A DNA stretch of 46,177 nt from Lachnoclostridium sp. UBA5890 (GCA_002431395.1 DJEU01000036.1:7737-53913); one strand, 5' to 3'; positions 16,366 through 26,190 are shown, counted from the stretch's first letter. Notes: generated by a model not told the origin, from the sequence alone. Numbers and translations are program-made.

Positions 16366-19300
16366 TGAAAAGTATGAAGAAAAAGGTATGGAGAAGGAAA
16401 CTGGCAGCTTGGCTCATTGTCTCTCTTTGTGCGGGACTCTGCCCGGCGCCTACGGCGGCAGCAGAAACAGAAACTGTAGCGCAGGAGGAAACAAAGGATA
16501 TTGAACAGAGCACAGAGGAGGTTGAGACCGAGGAAGATACCGCTTGGGAGGACGAAGAAGTTGTAGTGGAAGTGGATGAGAATGGGAAAGATGAGTGGGG
16601 GAATGAATATGGGATTGCGACACAGGGTGCGGACGCGGGGAAAATGTCATTGCTTCAGGTGGGAGATAAACTGCCTCAAAATGAAATGGGAGAGCTTGTA
16701 CTTCGTGTTGCAGACAAAGTGATTAAAAATGGAGAAGAATATGAAGTGACCGTAATCCGGAGTTATATGTTAAGAAAGGAAAAAATGCATATTTATCTTG
16801 GAAAAAATTTAGATACAGTTTCTTTTATTTATAATTATTTAGGCAGTAATTCTAAGATGTATTCGGTGCATTCTGAAAACCCTTATTATACAAGCGAGAA
16901 GGGGAGCTTATATACAAAAGACAAAACGAAATTATGCTATTTTTATGATGGGTATTATGAGGAAAATAGTGTCTTTCAGTTACCTGAAGAGATAACACGA
17001 TTAGGAGATTTTTGCTTTTATGGTGCGAAGATAGAAGAAGTGGTATTGAATGATAAGATAGAGACAATACCATATGCATGTTTTGAATATTCTATGATTG
17101 AAAGAGTGGACTTAAAAGAGGTAATCCGTCTGCGTAGTTATGCCTTTGATAATTGTGAATATTTAGACGAAGTAAAAATGAACAAAGAAGGACTTCAAGT
17201 TGATAAAGCGGCTTTTAAGAAAACAGATAATTTGAAAAATTTATATTTTCCACCAAAAACACAAGTTACGGATGAGGCTTATATAGAAAATAAAAATAGG
17301 GAAATTTTGATATTTGGAGAGGGGTGTTCTTTTAGTCAAAAAAATTCGTTAGGTGGACTGAATTTAAAAGTAATAATCCTGCCGCCGGATACTACTTCAA
17401 TTGGAAAGGATTTTAATATTACACCAGCACCATTATTGAGAAGATTATATGTTCCCAATACTGTAGAATCTATATCGAATGGGGCGTTAAATGCAAAAGG
17501 ATATCTAACTTTATATGGGCAAAAAGAGGGACCGGCAGCAAACTATGAAGATAATAATGTTACGTTTTGTGATGTTAAAGACCATGATCATGTGATGGAG
17601 AATGTGACATTTTATGGGTATGATACATGGAGCGTGGAAGGAAAATATTGTAAGAAATGTGGACAGGCAGAAGAGATAAAAGTAGTTGAGTTTACAGAGG
17701 ATGAAAATAAAGAAAATAGACCCGAATTATTGACATATCCTGAAGACAAATGTCCGGAAAGTCTGATGTTGGATGATTCTAATACAGATGACCAAGGACT
17801 GATTTATACCTTGGATGAAACCTGTCACGAAGCAATGGTAAAGGATATTAATACCAAATATCCTTCTTTGAAAAAAATATTTTTAATCCCGGAAAATGTG
17901 GAAAAAGAGGGAGAGAAATACAAGGTCACAACGTTATTGTATGGGGCGATGTCAGGTGCGCCCATTGTTATTTTGCCAGATACTGTGACATATATTGCCC
18001 ATGGTAATTTTGACTTGGATGTTGTGTTTCATGTAACACTTGGGAAAGGGGTTAAAGTTATAGAGGAAGATGCGTTTTATGCGAGTACTCCAACGATATC
18101 AATTCGGGGAGAAAATCCTTATTATAAGATGGTAAATGGTGTTTTATATGATACTCAGATGAAAAATCTGATCAAATCTGTTCCGGATGTAAAAAAGAGA
18201 GAGTATGTTGTGCCAAAATCCGTTCGTTTTATTAGAAAAACTGCTTTTTGGGGAGATAAATATTTGGAAAGAATTACAATATACAGCAGAAAATTTATGA
18301 ATATTCATGAAAATGCGTTTACAAATTGTCAGGCAGAGGTGATTGAACAATACCCCCAACTGACCGTCCCAGAAGAAATTACCGTAGATGATTATGGCTG
18401 GGAGGGAGAAGAAAAAACAGTTGAACTAAATGAAGAATATGAAGACAGTGAGGGATTTTATTATAAGTTGAATCAAGAAAATAATACTGCTACAATTCAG
18501 TCGATTGATTTGGCACAATGGGAGGAAGGACAAGAGGAAATAGACAAACGGATACCGGATAAAGTCACTTACGAGGGAAGAGTATATACGGTTACACAAG
18601 TGTGGATGGAGACAAAGAACAGGTTGGATCCTCATAGCAATGATGTTAAAAACCGCCGCAATCAGACCGTTAATCTATATATTGGAAAATATGTAGAAAT
18701 AATGCAAATAAGGCAATTTAATATGAAAATAGCTAGTTATGTGCATGTATTAAATTCAAATTTTGTTAGTGTGAAAGGAAGTTTATTTAATAAAAATCAG
18801 ACGAAATTGTATCGTTTTTGTGACAGAGAATATGCTGGGACGGAGTATCATCTGCCGCAGGAATTGCAAGAGATGGAAGAACGGGCATTTTATCAGACGA
18901 ATCTACGGACTGTTGTGTTCAATAACCGAATTAAATCGGTGCCGGCAGAAGCGTTTGAATGTTCTAATATAGAAAAGGTGGATCTCACAAATGTAACGAG
19001 TGTTTGTATGGGGGCGTTTGAATACTGCTATTTTTTGAAAGAAGTGATTTTTCGGCGAGATAACATAAACATACAGGGAAATGCATTTTATATGACAAAA
19101 AATTTAAGGTCTGTATATATTCCGGCAAATTCTAAGATTAATTCTGCGGCGTTTCGATTTTCTGGAATAGAGACAGTAATTTTGGACGAAAATGTTAGTT
19201 TTACAGATTCTTTGATTTTTGATAAGTGTTATAATTTACAAATTATAAATTTGCCAGAGTCAATAAAAGAAATCAAACAAGGAACATTTACGTCCTGCTA

Positions 19301-21185
19301 TAATTTGCAAAAATTATATATTCCGGAATCAATAACTTCGATTCACTCAGATAGTTTTCTATATACAGACATTCAGTTATATACATTAGATGAAAGTTGT
19401 ATTGGAGAATTAAAGGATACAATTTCCCGATGTGTTTCGATGAAAGAGCATGAGCATAGGATGGAAACGGTTACCTTTTTTTCATTTGATACGTGGGGAG
19501 TGACCGGAAAATACTGTGAAACATGTGGACGGATTGAAGGAATAGAAAAGCGGGAATATAAAAACAAAACGGACGAAAATTTGCCGGATCAACTGATGAT
19601 AGAGAGACGAAAATCGCCTAAAATTCGAGATTTAAGCAACGAGAATAAGGATGAGCAGGGAGTTTGCTATACGTTGCATTCAGATACAATGACGGCTACG
19701 GTTACGAGTACAGATTACAGAGGTGTTGAGTATAAAAACAGGGCCGTATTGTATATTCCTGAGACGGTAAAAAAGGGGGAACAGATTTATACGGTAAATA
19801 CCATTGCAACAGAAGGAATTATGTGTTCTGAAAAGGTAGTTCTTCCAGATACAATCAAAAAACTTGAAGAAAATTGTATTATAAACGGAACGATGGTTTT
19901 GGATTTGGGAAATGGAATCGAAGAAGTAGATACAAATGCATTTGCAAAGATATCAAGTTGTATGGAAGTTTATGTCTCAGCAGATAATCCATTTTTTGTC
20001 TACGAGGAAGATACATTGATGAATCGTGAGCGGACAATTTTATATAAACATTCCAACTATGGACCGGCAGAGTACACGGTGCCTGCTACGGTAGAAGAAA
20101 TTAGTGGGAAAGCGTTTGGAGGATATATGATCCATCAAATAAATATTTATAATGGAAAAAATGTAGAAATTGCGTCAAATGCCTTTGAAGAACGCAGTGC
20201 CTACATAAATATTGTAGATGAATTGGCACCACCGACTCCAACACCAATACCTACAGTTGAACCAACTGCTATCCCGACCCCGACCGCCACCCCAACGCTT
20301 ACTCCGATACACTCGCCGGTTATTTCACCGACGCGGCAACCGAGTGCAAGTCCAACGGTAATTCCGACATCAAGTCCAAGTGTAGCACCAACTCCAACCG
20401 CTACCACAACGGCAGCTCCAACAAGTTCGCCAACAGCATCGCCAACTCGGCAACCGAGTGCAAGCCCGACAGCAATTCCGACCCCGTCCCCTGTCACATC
20501 GTCGGAACCGGTAGCCATGCCTACCCTTGTGCCTGCTCCGACAGCCACGTCTAACCCGAGTCAGCCGGCGCAAATTCCGGAGAGCACTTCAGATACCACA
20601 AAGAATGAGAAACCGGATCTGACAATTCGTGGATTTCGCCTGACTTCTCGGGGAAAAGGGGTAAGTATCACTTGGAATCGATGCCCGAATGCAGAATTTT
20701 ACCGGATTTACAGAGCCGAAAAAAATGGAAAATATCATTTGGTTCAGGTTCTTACAGGAATGAAAACCAGTTATGTGGATAACAATGTAAAGCCTGCAAA
20801 GCGTTATTTTTACAAAATACGCGCGGTTGGAAATGAAAATGGTGTGCTGCAGGAAGGTGAGGAGAAACGGTTATCGATCACTCTTTCCGGCTTGGAAAAA
20901 CCGGTGATTAAGGTTAAAAAAGGAAAGATGGATCTGGTGCGTTACATTTCCGTAATTTTAAAGAAATACGGGGGAACTCATGCGCAGGTGTACTTGTCAT
21001 TGAACGGAAGAAAATTTACGAAACTCAAGATGACTTCCGGCAAAATTGCCAGGTTTAAGGGGACGTTCCGTTTCCAATGCAAACTAAGGCGTAAGGTGCT
21101 TTGGCTGAAAGTACGTACGTATAAAAGAAATAAAAAAGGAAGAACGTATAGCGATTTTTCGAAAGCAGCGAAGATCCGTGTGTGA
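16365..21185 (+). CDS. large BspA-like leucine-rich repeat surface protein
   Basis: The 1606-residue secreted protein has a signal peptide (basic start, hydrophobic core, ending near PTAAA), an acidic Glu/Thr-rich segment, then LRR_5/BspA-type repeats (for example LPEEITRLGDFCFYGA and LPDTVTYIAHGNF). The repeat region is an A-B-A'-B' duplication with a period of about 622 residues, marked by CKKC (429-432) and CETC (1051-1054). A Pro/Thr/Ser linker (about 1287-1405) leads to a fibronectin-III-like domain and a basic tail. No LPXTG or other anchor is visible. Such proteins usually mediate adhesion. Codons in the repeat region are markedly AT-rich compared with both ends. A GTG at 16362 is an alternative start; the gene overlaps the previous stop. 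Confidence 0.88.
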   Translation: MKSMKKKVWRRKLAAWLIVSLCAGLCPAPTAAAETETVAQEETKDIEQSTEEVETEEDTAWEDEEVVVEVDENGKDEWGNEYGIATQGADAGKMSLLQVGDKLPQNEMGELVLRVADKVIKNGEEYEVTVIRSYMLRKEKMHIYLGKNLDTVSFIYNYLGSNSKMYSVHSENPYYTSEKGSLYTKDKTKLCYFYDGYYEENSVFQLPEEITRLGDFCFYGAKIEEVVLNDKIETIPYACFEYSMIERVDLKEVIRLRSYAFDNCEYLDEVKMNKEGLQVDKAAFKKTDNLKNLYFPPKTQVTDEAYIENKNREILIFGEGCSFSQKNSLGGLNLKVIILPPDTTSIGKDFNITPAPLLRRLYVPNTVESISNGALNAKGYLTLYGQKEGPAANYEDNNVTFCDVKDHDHVMENVTFYGYDTWSVEGKYCKKCGQAEEIKVVEFTEDENKENRPELLTYPEDKCPESLMLDDSNTDDQGLIYTLDETCHEAMVKDINTKYPSLKKIFLIPENVEKEGEKYKVTTLLYGAMSGAPIVILPDTVTYIAHGNFDLDVVFHVTLGKGVKVIEEDAFYASTPTISIRGENPYYKMVNGVLYDTQMKNLIKSVPDVKKREYVVPKSVRFIRKTAFWGDKYLERITIYSRKFMNIHENAFTNCQAEVIEQYPQLTVPEEITVDDYGWEGEEKTVELNEEYEDSEGFYYKLNQENNTATIQSIDLAQWEEGQEEIDKRIPDKVTYEGRVYTVTQVWMETKNRLDPHSNDVKNRRNQTVNLYIGKYVEIMQIRQFNMKIASYVHVLNSNFVSVKGSLFNKNQTKLYRFCDREYAGTEYHLPQELQEMEERAFYQTNLRTVVFNNRIKSVPAEAFECSNIEKVDLTNVTSVCMGAFEYCYFLKEVIFRRDNINIQGNAFYMTKNLRSVYIPANSKINSAAFRFSGIETVILDENVSFTDSLIFDKCYNLQIINLPESIKEIKQGTFTSCYNLQKLYIPESITSIHSDSFLYTDIQLYTLDESCIGELKDTISRCVSMKEHEHRMETVTFFSFDTWGVTGKYCETCGRIEGIEKREYKNKTDENLPDQLMIERRKSPKIRDLSNENKDEQGVCYTLHSDTMTATVTSTDYRGVEYKNRAVLYIPETVKKGEQIYTVNTIATEGIMCSEKVVLPDTIKKLEENCIINGTMVLDLGNGIEEVDTNAFAKISSCMEVYVSADNPFFVYEEDTLMNRERTILYKHSNYGPAEYTVPATVEEISGKAFGGYMIHQINIYNGKNVEIASNAFEERSAYINIVDELAPPTPTPIPTVEPTAIPTPTATPTLTPIHSPVISPTRQPSASPTVIPTSSPSVAPTPTATTTAAPTSSPTASPTRQPSASPTAIPTPSPVTSSEPVAMPTLVPAPTATSNPSQPAQIPESTSDTTKNEKPDLTIRGFRLTSRGKGVSITWNRCPNAEFYRIYRAEKNGKYHLVQVLTGMKTSYVDNNVKPAKRYFYKIRAVGNENGVLQEGEEKRLSITLSGLEKPVIKVKKGKMDLVRYISVILKKYGGTHAQVYLSLNGRKFTKLKMTSGKIARFKGTFRFQCKLRRKVLWLKVRTYKRNKKGRTYSDFSKAAKIRV

Positions 21186-21226
21186 GAAATCATGCCCTCC
21201 GCAGTGGTGCAAATTAAAAGAAAACC

Positions 21227-21255
21227 TTGATTTTGTCACAAAAAGCCTGTACAAT
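21227..21255 (+). promoter_or_regulatory. sigma-A promoter of the smaller surface protein
   Basis: TTGATT (21227-21232) and TACAAT (21250-21255) are 17 bp apart, about 50 bases before the start codon at 21308, so the second surface gene can be transcribed separately from the first. Confidence 0.65.
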
Positions 21256-21307
21256 GAAGAATGCAATATAAAGTGAAGTTTTTCATTGTCAGAAAGGAAG
21301 AGTAAAA

Positions 21308-22468
21308 ATGACAAAGTTTAAGAAGTATGTAAGTGTTCTTTTGAGCGTGTCCTTGATTGCAGGCATTGCGCCGATGGACGCACAGGCGAAAACTGTGGAA
21401 AATAAAAAAGCAGCAGTACAGACGATAAATGAGAAGGAAATGATGACAGCGCAGGCAGAGACCGGATCTTCGGAGACGGCAGCGCCAAGTGAGAGCCCGA
21501 GTGCAACTCCGTCAGCAAGTGCCAGTGCGGCGCCAAGCACGATGCCAAGTGCTACACCGACGGCGACACCGGTTATCCCATCGCAGGGGAAAGTGGTTGT
21601 GGATGCGGAAGATGCATTTTCGACGACAGCCGGCAGTGATGGAAAGACTTGCACGATTTCCGGATACAAAGGAAATGCGGCAGTGACGACATTGTATATT
21701 CCAAAGGAAATTAATGACAAAGAAGTGACAGCGATCGCAGCAAATGTATTTGCGGCCTGCCCATATTTGAAAAATGTAGTCATCAAAAATGACATTGACA
21801 TTGCAACCGGTGCTTTTCCGGCAGGAGCAGAGATTTGGGCAAAATCCGGTGCGAAAGCGCAGGCTTATGCACAGGCAAACGGCCTTACATTTCACCCGCT
21901 TGACAGTACGGCAAGCCTGACCGGTAAGAAAGATGCTTCATTTACAAAAGGCACATTGACATGGACTGCCGTAAATGGTGCAGTTTCGTACAATGTTTAC
22001 CGCAAAAAAGCAAAAGGAAAATATTCTCTGTATAAAAATGTAAATGCTTTGACATATACCAATGAGAAATTGGAGGCAGGGGCTACCTATACCTACAAGA
22101 TCCGCCCGGTATTTACGGCCGCAGACGGCGAAAGCATCGAAGGTGTGGATTCGAAAGAAGCCGCTATCGCATTGAAACCGGCAAAAGTGAAAAAATTGAA
22201 AGCAAAAGGCATCCGCGGAGGCATTCAGGTCCGCTGGGCGCGCAATAAAAATGTGACAGGCTATCAGGTATTTATGAAGGTTCACGTCAAAGGATTCAAG
22301 ACTTCGTTTAACCGCGTGAAAACGATTAAGAAAAATAAAGTGACAGGCTATCGCTGTAAAATGCTGGTTCGCGGCATGAAATACAGTTACCGCGTGCGTG
22401 CGTTTAAGACGATTAAGGGCAAAAAGATCTTTGGACCATTTGTGACAGTCACAGCAAAAGCAAAATAA
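21308..22468 (+). CDS. secreted surface protein with Ser/Pro/Thr linker and Fn3-like domains
   Basis: The 386-residue protein has a signal peptide (about residues 1-27, ending MDAQA), a low-complexity Ser/Ala/Pro/Thr stretch (about 55-95), one LRR_5-like unit (TTLYIPKEINDKEVTAIAAN), then two fibronectin-III-like domains (WTAVNGAVSYNVYRKK and VRWARNKNVTGYQVF) and a basic C-terminus. The Fn3-like part resembles the end of the large leucine-rich protein upstream (TWNRCPNAEFYRIYRAE), so the two are paralogues in their C-terminal modules. No sortase motif is visible; the basic end may bind the wall. A role in surface attachment or glycan binding is inference. Confidence 0.8.
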   Translation: MTKFKKYVSVLLSVSLIAGIAPMDAQAKTVENKKAAVQTINEKEMMTAQAETGSSETAAPSESPSATPSASASAAPSTMPSATPTATPVIPSQGKVVVDAEDAFSTTAGSDGKTCTISGYKGNAAVTTLYIPKEINDKEVTAIAANVFAACPYLKNVVIKNDIDIATGAFPAGAEIWAKSGAKAQAYAQANGLTFHPLDSTASLTGKKDASFTKGTLTWTAVNGAVSYNVYRKKAKGKYSLYKNVNALTYTNEKLEAGATYTYKIRPVFTAADGESIEGVDSKEAAIALKPAKVKKLKAKGIRGGIQVRWARNKNVTGYQVFMKVHVKGFKTSFNRVKTIKKNKVTGYRCKMLVRGMKYSYRVRAFKTIKGKKIFGPFVTVTAKAK

Positions 22469-22484
22469 GGAAAGAGAGCAAAAT

Positions 22485-23432
22485 ATGTATTATTTGAACG
22501 ATTATCGAGAAGGACAAAAATTAGTTGGAACGTATCTTTGTAAGTCCAAACAAATTTTAAAGACGAAGGCAGGAAAGACGTATTATTCGTTGATCCTGCA
22601 GGACAAGACCGGCACGGCAGATGCCAAGATCTGGGAACTTGGACGTGGCATCGAAGATTTTGAGGCAATGGATTATATTTACTGCGAAGGTCTCGTGACG
22701 AGTTTTCAGGGAAATATTCAGATGAATATTTCACGTGTGCGCCGCAGTGAAGAAGGTGAATATGACCCGGCGGATTACATTCCGACGACGGACAAAGACA
22801 TCAAAGAAATGTACGCCAAAGTGGTGGCATATGTGAATAGCGTGAAAAATCCATATCTTTCCAAACTGCTGAAAATGTTTTTTGTCGAAGATAGGGAATT
22901 TGTCAAAGAATTTTGCAGACATTCTGCGGCAAAAAGTGTACATCACGGCTTTATGGGAGGACTTCTCGAACATACTTTGAGTGTGACAAATATGTGCGAA
23001 TATTTTGCGGGCGCCTACCCACTCATTCACCGTGACCTTTTGATCACGGCGGCGTTGTTCCACGATATGGGGAAAATCGACGAAATTGCGCCATTTCCAC
23101 GCAATGATTATACCGATGACGGACAGCTTCTCGGCCATATTTTTATCGGCGCGCAGAAGATTTCTGCGGCAGCAGCCGGCATCCCGGGATTTCCGAAAAA
23201 ACTGGAAAATGAGCTGGTTCACTGCATTTTAGCACATCATGGAAAATTGGAATTTGGTTCCCCGAAAGTGCCGGCATTGATGGAGGCAATGGCGCTTCAT
23301 CTTGCGGACAATGCAGATGCGAAACTGCAGACATTGACGGAAGTATTCCATCAGGCAGGCGACAATATGGAGTGGCTTGGATTCAACCGCATGTTTGAGA
23401 GCAACCTGCGCCAGACATCACCGGAGGAATAA
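22485..23432 (+). CDS. yhaM: 3'-5' exoribonuclease YhaM family
   Basis: The 315-residue protein combines an N-terminal OB-fold nucleic-acid binding domain (about 10-90, with YYSLILQDKTGTADAKIW) and an HD-superfamily phosphohydrolase domain with H193-D194 in FHDMGKIDE and the earlier VHHGFMGGLLEHTLSV. This is the layout of YhaM, a Gram-positive Mn-dependent 3'-5' exonuclease that trims RNA and single-stranded DNA. Its length matches the family (about 314). It lies 16 bases after the surface protein gene and 3 bases before rlmD, so it is probably cotranscribed with rlmD. Confidence 0.92.
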   Translation: MYYLNDYREGQKLVGTYLCKSKQILKTKAGKTYYSLILQDKTGTADAKIWELGRGIEDFEAMDYIYCEGLVTSFQGNIQMNISRVRRSEEGEYDPADYIPTTDKDIKEMYAKVVAYVNSVKNPYLSKLLKMFFVEDREFVKEFCRHSAAKSVHHGFMGGLLEHTLSVTNMCEYFAGAYPLIHRDLLITAALFHDMGKIDEIAPFPRNDYTDDGQLLGHIFIGAQKISAAAAGIPGFPKKLENELVHCILAHHGKLEFGSPKVPALMEAMALHLADNADAKLQTLTEVFHQAGDNMEWLGFNRMFESNLRQTSPEE

Positions 23433-23435
23433 TCG

Positions 23436-24869
23436 ATGGATTTTAAGAAAAATCAGGAAGTAATCTTAAAAATAGACGATCTTGGAAATAACGGAGAGGG
23501 CATAGGCCATGTAGATGGCTATGCTCTTTTTGTCAAGGAAGCATTGCCGGGTGAGACCATCCGCGCGGGGATTATGAAATGCAAGAAAAATTACGGATTT
23601 GCGAGACTTTTAGAGGTGCTGGAACCTTCTCCGGACCGCGTCGAACCGCAGTGTCCGTCGGCACGCCCGTGCGGCGGCTGTACTTTGCAGCATTTATCGT
23701 ACAATGCACAGCTTAGGTACAAAGAGAACAAAGTGAAAAATTGTCTTACGCGAATCGGCGGCGTGGATCTTACCACCGTGGAATGGCTCCCAATCCTCGG
23801 AATGCAGGAGGAAACACCATGGCATTACCGCAACAAAGCCCAATTCCCGGTACGCGAACAATTGGATGAAAATGGAAAACCACACGCGGTGACAGGATTT
23901 TATGCCGGTCATTCGCACCGCGTCATCCCAATGACAGACTGCGCGATTCAGGCTCCGATCATGCGTGAGATCCTGGAAATCGTGCTTGCGTGGATGGACA
24001 AGAATAACATTCCCGCGTATAATGAAGAACACCAGACGGGACTTGTGCGCCATATTTATATCCGCACCGGCTATCACACCGGTCAGATCATGGTCTGCCT
24101 CGTCCTCAATGCACCAAACAAAAAGAACATGGGGATAAATGAGGGGAAATTCACCGCACTTGTGGATAACCTTACAAAAATCGATGGCATGACAAGCATC
24201 TGCCTGAATTTCAACCCAGAGAACACCAATGTAATTCTCGGCAAAAAAACGACCACGCTTTGGGGACAAGACGCCATCGAGGATACGATCGGAGATATCC
24301 GCTACCGCATTTCCCCGCAGTCTTTTTATCAGGTGAATCCGGTTCAGACCGAAAAATTGTACCGTACCGCCCTTGAATTCGCGGATATCAAACCCGGCGA
24401 GACAGTGTGGGATCTGTATTGCGGCATCGGAACCATTTCCCTTTTCATCGCCAAAGAACTTGGCAGCGATGGCGAAGTGATCGGCGTTGAAATTGTACCG
24501 GAAGCCATCGAAAATGCCAAAGAAAATGCCCGCCGGAACGGCATCACAAATGCCCGTTTCTACGCCGGTGCAGCAGAAGAAGTTGTTCCAAAACTCATTT
24601 CTGCGGACGGCAGCGAATCTGCCAAAGCAGATGTCGTCGTCGTTGATCCGCCGCGCAAAGGCTGCGACCAGACACTCCTCGACACAATCGTCCGCATGTC
24701 GCCAAAACGAATCGTTTATGTAAGTTGCGACCCGGCAACTCTCGCCCGCGACGTGAAGATGCTGGCAGCGAAAGGGTACGAAGTGAAGAAGGCCCGGACG
24801 TGCGATATGTTCCCGATGGGCGGGCATGTGGAAAGTATCTTGCTTTTGACGAGAAAACATATCAAGTAG
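23436..24869 (+). CDS. rlmD: 23S rRNA (uracil-C5)-methyltransferase RlmD/RlmCD-type
   Basis: The 477-residue protein has an N-terminal TRAM domain (about 1-60), Cys ligands of a [4Fe-4S] cluster (C73, C79, C82 in CPSARPCGGC, plus C169 in TDC), a SAM-binding methyltransferase domain (WDLYCGIGTISLF, then VVDPPRKGC) and the catalytic Cys C431 in VSCDPATLARD. It methylates uracil C5 in 23S rRNA; in many Bacillota one enzyme (RlmCD) modifies both U747 and U1939, and the specificity here cannot be told. Right after it the character of the sequence changes to accessory and decayed genes. Confidence 0.93.
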   Translation: MDFKKNQEVILKIDDLGNNGEGIGHVDGYALFVKEALPGETIRAGIMKCKKNYGFARLLEVLEPSPDRVEPQCPSARPCGGCTLQHLSYNAQLRYKENKVKNCLTRIGGVDLTTVEWLPILGMQEETPWHYRNKAQFPVREQLDENGKPHAVTGFYAGHSHRVIPMTDCAIQAPIMREILEIVLAWMDKNNIPAYNEEHQTGLVRHIYIRTGYHTGQIMVCLVLNAPNKKNMGINEGKFTALVDNLTKIDGMTSICLNFNPENTNVILGKKTTTLWGQDAIEDTIGDIRYRISPQSFYQVNPVQTEKLYRTALEFADIKPGETVWDLYCGIGTISLFIAKELGSDGEVIGVEIVPEAIENAKENARRNGITNARFYAGAAEEVVPKLISADGSESAKADVVVVDPPRKGCDQTLLDTIVRMSPKRIVYVSCDPATLARDVKMLAAKGYEVKKARTCDMFPMGGHVESILLLTRKHIK

Positions 24870-24914
24870 ATTGCTACAATCTCGATGTAATAATATCTGT
24901 GGGTATAAAGAAAA

Positions 24915-25076
24915 ATGAAGTTTAGCGAGATTAATGATCCTAATGGTATTTGCAAGGATATTACTGCCTTAGGCCGTTGGGGTAATGGAGATGTTGAACT
25001 GTTTATGGAACATCAAGATGAATTGGATCAGATCATGGAAATTGTGAAACAGTCTTTAAATGCACAGGCAGAATAG
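24915..25076 (+). pseudogene. C-terminal remnant of a DUF5655-type protein
   Basis: A 53-codon frame from an ATG at 24915 encodes a sequence that resembles the end of DUF5655 (predicted transport/nuclease-associated) proteins: FSEINDPNGICKDITALGRW followed by GNGDVEL and a final IMEIVKQSL helix. Full members are several hundred residues, and no upstream part exists before rlmD, so this is a 5'-truncated remnant. It marks the left edge of the accessory strip. Confidence 0.6.
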
Positions 25077-25152
25077 CCGGGGCGAAATTGCAAAGGCCTG
25101 CATCCGTGTTTCATAAAGGATTTTATGACAGAGAAAAAAGGAGGCACTTTAT

Positions 25153-26187
25153 TTGGCGAAGAAAAAAGAAGAAGTAACCATCCGTTCCAGCGCAGCAGAA
25201 TATCTGACCTATGTTGCCTCTGTCGGCGACCAGCAGGACAGTTTTGAAATGCGCTACGCGGATGAGAATATATGGCTCACACAGAAGATGATGGCCACGT
25301 TGTACGATGTGGGAACAAATACAATCAATTATCATATTAAAAAGATATTCGAGGATAGTGAGCTACAGGAGGATTCAGTTATTCGAAAATTTCGAATAAC
25401 TGCTCCTGACGGAAAAAGCTATAATACAAATCATTATTCTCTGGAGATGATCATTGCCGTAGGTTTTAAGGTCAATTCCGAGCGTGCGGTGCAGTTCCGC
25501 AAATGGGTGAATCAGATTGCAAAGGACTACACCATCAAAGGCTGGGTCATGGATGATGAACGGCTGAAACGAGGCACGTATCTGACTGAAAAGTATTTCG
25601 ATGAACAGTTAGAGCGCATTCGTGAGATCCGTGCGAGCGAAAGAAAGTTCTATCAGAAGATAACCGATCTGTATGCTACAGCCATTGATTATGATAAAAA
25701 TTCTGCGACGACGAGAAGGTTTTATGCGACAGTCCAGAATAAAATGCATTACGCAGTTCATGGACATACGGCGTCTGAGTTGATTGTGGAAAGAGCTGAT
25801 CACACAAAGGAACATATGGGATTAACCACCTGGGCAGACGCACCGGAAGGAAAGATTAAGAAAAGTGATGTTACGGTTGCTAAGAATTATTTGAGTCAGG
25901 ATGAAATGAAGCAGCTGAACCGTATGGTTACGGCATACCTGGATTTTGCTGAAAGCATGACATTACGGCATATCCCTCTTACGATGCAGGACTGGGAAAA
26001 AAGGCTCAATAGTTTCATTGAAATGTTTGATTACGGCATTTTACAGGATGCAGGCAAGGTGACAGCTGAAATTGCAAAGCTTCATGCTGAGACAGAATTT
26101 GAAAAATACCGTGTGATTCAGGACAGACTGTTTATGTCCGACTTTGATAAATACATGCTGGAATTAGAGGAAAATGCAAAGAAATGA
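25153..26187 (+). CDS. RhuM family protein
   Basis: The 344-residue protein matches the RhuM family (PF13310): an N-terminal helix-turn-helix-like part (IWLTQKMMATLYDVGTNTIN, YHIKKIFEDSEL), the conserved NHYSLEMIIAVGFKVNSERA segment, then FRKWVNQIAKDYTIKGWVMD. RhuM was named from a Salmonella pathogenicity island, but its molecular role is unsettled; it commonly sits in genomic islands and near restriction genes. The start is TTG at 25153 with AGGAGG about 8 bases upstream. The length is normal, so it is probably functional although its neighbours are decayed. Confidence 0.88.
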   Translation: MAKKKEEVTIRSSAAEYLTYVASVGDQQDSFEMRYADENIWLTQKMMATLYDVGTNTINYHIKKIFEDSELQEDSVIRKFRITAPDGKSYNTNHYSLEMIIAVGFKVNSERAVQFRKWVNQIAKDYTIKGWVMDDERLKRGTYLTEKYFDEQLERIREIRASERKFYQKITDLYATAIDYDKNSATTRRFYATVQNKMHYAVHGHTASELIVERADHTKEHMGLTTWADAPEGKIKKSDVTVAKNYLSQDEMKQLNRMVTAYLDFAESMTLRHIPLTMQDWEKRLNSFIEMFDYGILQDAGKVTAEIAKLHAETEFEKYRVIQDRLFMSDFDKYMLELEENAKK

Positions 26188-26190
26188 TAA

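Noticed and set aside
20201..20548. Long minus-strand frame with Gly/Val-rich repeats
   Set aside because: It is the antisense of the Pro/Thr/Ser linker of the large surface protein, whose low-complexity codons keep the opposite strand open.
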